DNA of 64,000 nt, taken from the NCBI RefSeq assembly GCF_030317105.1, contig NZ_JASZYG010000001.1, forward strand, positions 806,001 to 870,000, read 5' to 3'. The DNA is from Variovorax brevis. Its GTDB lineage: Bacteria > Pseudomonadota > Gammaproteobacteria > Burkholderiales > Burkholderiaceae_C. The position numbers and the translations under genes are program-made. A model generated the notes under the pieces. That model had not been told where the DNA came from. It was given only the letters and a program-made list of their open reading frames with translations, and made no database searches. Shown in pieces: positions 63,255 through 64,000 of the stretch (positions are counted from its first letter, which is position 1; each line of letters opens with the position of its first letter).

Positions 63255-64000
63255 ATGCCGCGCGCCGCAATCCTTGCCTTTGATGGTTGCTATGCCTCAA
63301 GCCTTGGCGGGTTCGCCGATGTCCTTCAAGTGGCGAACTCGCATCTGCGCAGGCAGCAGGGCGCGTCCGCCGCGCTGTTCGAATGGCGTTTCGCGTCGCT
63401 CTCCGGTGAAGCCATCGCGGCCAGCAACGGCTTGCTGTTGTCGACGCACAAGATCGGCGCGCGCGAACACTACGACCTCGTGTTCATTCCGAGCCTGCAC
63501 TACGCGGGCCACCGACAGTTCGACCAGTTGCTCAAGGGCCAGCCGGCCACCTGCGCCTGGCTCGCGTCGCAGTGGCGTCGCGGCGCCTGGCTGGCGGCAA
63601 ATTGCACGGGGACATTTATCCTTGCCCAGACGGGTCTTCTCGATGACCGGGCAGCCACCACGACGTGGTGGCTGGAGCGGCAGTTCCGCACGCGCTTTCC
63701 GCGTGTCGACCTGCAGATGCGACCCGTACTCACGGAAGTCGACCGCCTGCTTTGCGCAGGCGCATCCGCGTCCTATCTCCTGCAGGCCATCCGTGTGGTC
63801 GAACGATTCTCCGGCCCGGCGATCGCATCGCAATGCGCCAAGAGCATGCTCATCGATGTGAGCCAGACCTCCCAGACGCCGTACCTGCCGCTGCTCGCGA
63901 ACATCGCCCACACGGACGCAGTGGTGCATCGGGCCCAGCACTGGCTGCAAAGGAACATGTCCCGGCCGGTGCGCATTGCCGAGCTCGCCGGCGAGTTGGC
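63255..64000 (+). CDS. GlxA-like AraC-family regulator with DJ-1/PfpI domain (partial, 3' end beyond window)
   Basis: The frame opens at ATG 63255 and is uninterrupted to the right edge, giving 248 visible residues. Residues 3-190 form a glutamine-amidotransferase-like (DJ-1/PfpI) domain: AAILAFDGCYASSLGGFADV, the nucleophile-elbow region LAANCTGTFILAQTGLLDDR with a cysteine, and TWWLERQFRTRFP. The AraC helix-turn-helix begins near residue 225 (HRAQHWLQRNMSRPVRIAEL) and is cut. Such regulators sense amines, betaines or other small metabolites. It likely controls the divergent acyl-CoA dehydrogenase. Confidence 0.93.
   Translation, partial: MPRAAILAFDGCYASSLGGFADVLQVANSHLRRQQGASAALFEWRFASLSGEAIAASNGLLLSTHKIGAREHYDLVFIPSLHYAGHRQFDQLLKGQPATCAWLASQWRRGAWLAANCTGTFILAQTGLLDDRAATTTWWLERQFRTRFPRVDLQMRPVLTEVDRLLCAGASASYLLQAIRVVERFSGPAIASQCAKSMLIDVSQTSQTPYLPLLANIAHTDAVVHRAQHWLQRNMSRPVRIAELAGEL

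Overview
The DNA is GC-rich, with tightly packed, often overlapping genes. It has Burkholderiales-type trimeric porins, several Bug/TctC-type binding proteins without membrane partners, and many aldehyde dehydrogenase and GMC genes. This points to a Comamonadaceae chromosome, most likely Variovorax or a close relative. That assignment rests on gene style and remembered neighbours, not on a marker gene. The window is mostly catabolic and accessory, with one tRNA gene as a landmark.

Layout. 1-2683: a type VI secretion VgrG spike cut by the window edge, then tRNA-Ser(GGA). 3.2-11.0 kb: a LysR regulator and a divergent sugar-acid operon (binding protein, PdxA-like dehydrogenase, enolase-superfamily dehydratase, L-2-keto-3-deoxyarabonate dehydratase, 2-oxoglutarate semialdehyde dehydrogenase, second binding protein), which would end in 2-oxoglutarate. 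11.0-16.0 kb: ketosynthase III, a cyclase-family hydrolase, a DUF481 outer-membrane protein and a porin. 16.2-23.1 kb: two orphan binding proteins, an alkyl sulfatase, an aldehyde dehydrogenase and a zinc alcohol dehydrogenase, a plausible alkyl sulfate to carboxylate route.

23.1-29.6 kb: a bidirectional cluster that I cannot match to a described pathway. One arm holds a CDP-alcohol phosphotransferase, a YceI protein and a membrane sulfatase-like enzyme. The other holds a zinc-less MDR dehydrogenase, a degenerate pterin-synthase-fold protein, a GT4 glycosyltransferase and a methyltransferase. A RibD-like reductase and a polytopic membrane protein at 45.9-47.6 kb may be its displaced remainder. 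Between them lies a 16-kb LacI-controlled catabolic unit (29.8-45.8 kb): MocA-type oxidoreductase, CoA-transferase, enoyl-CoA hydratase, aldehyde dehydrogenase, a CUT1 sugar ABC transporter, two GMC oxidoreductases, an SDR, a DUF993 aldolase-like protein and a UPF0303 protein.

47.7-56.6 kb: a BKACE (DUF849) enzyme with a Bug protein, a quinone oxidoreductase, a small hydrolase and a TauD-type dioxygenase on the minus strand. Divergent from these are an AraC regulator, a porin and a YeiH-type exporter. 56.9-61.1 kb: an alpha-hydroxyacid oxidase, a ThDP enzyme and an MFS importer in a coupled operon resembling mandelate-type catabolism. 61.9-64.0 kb: an acyl-CoA dehydrogenase and a GlxA-like regulator cut by the right edge.
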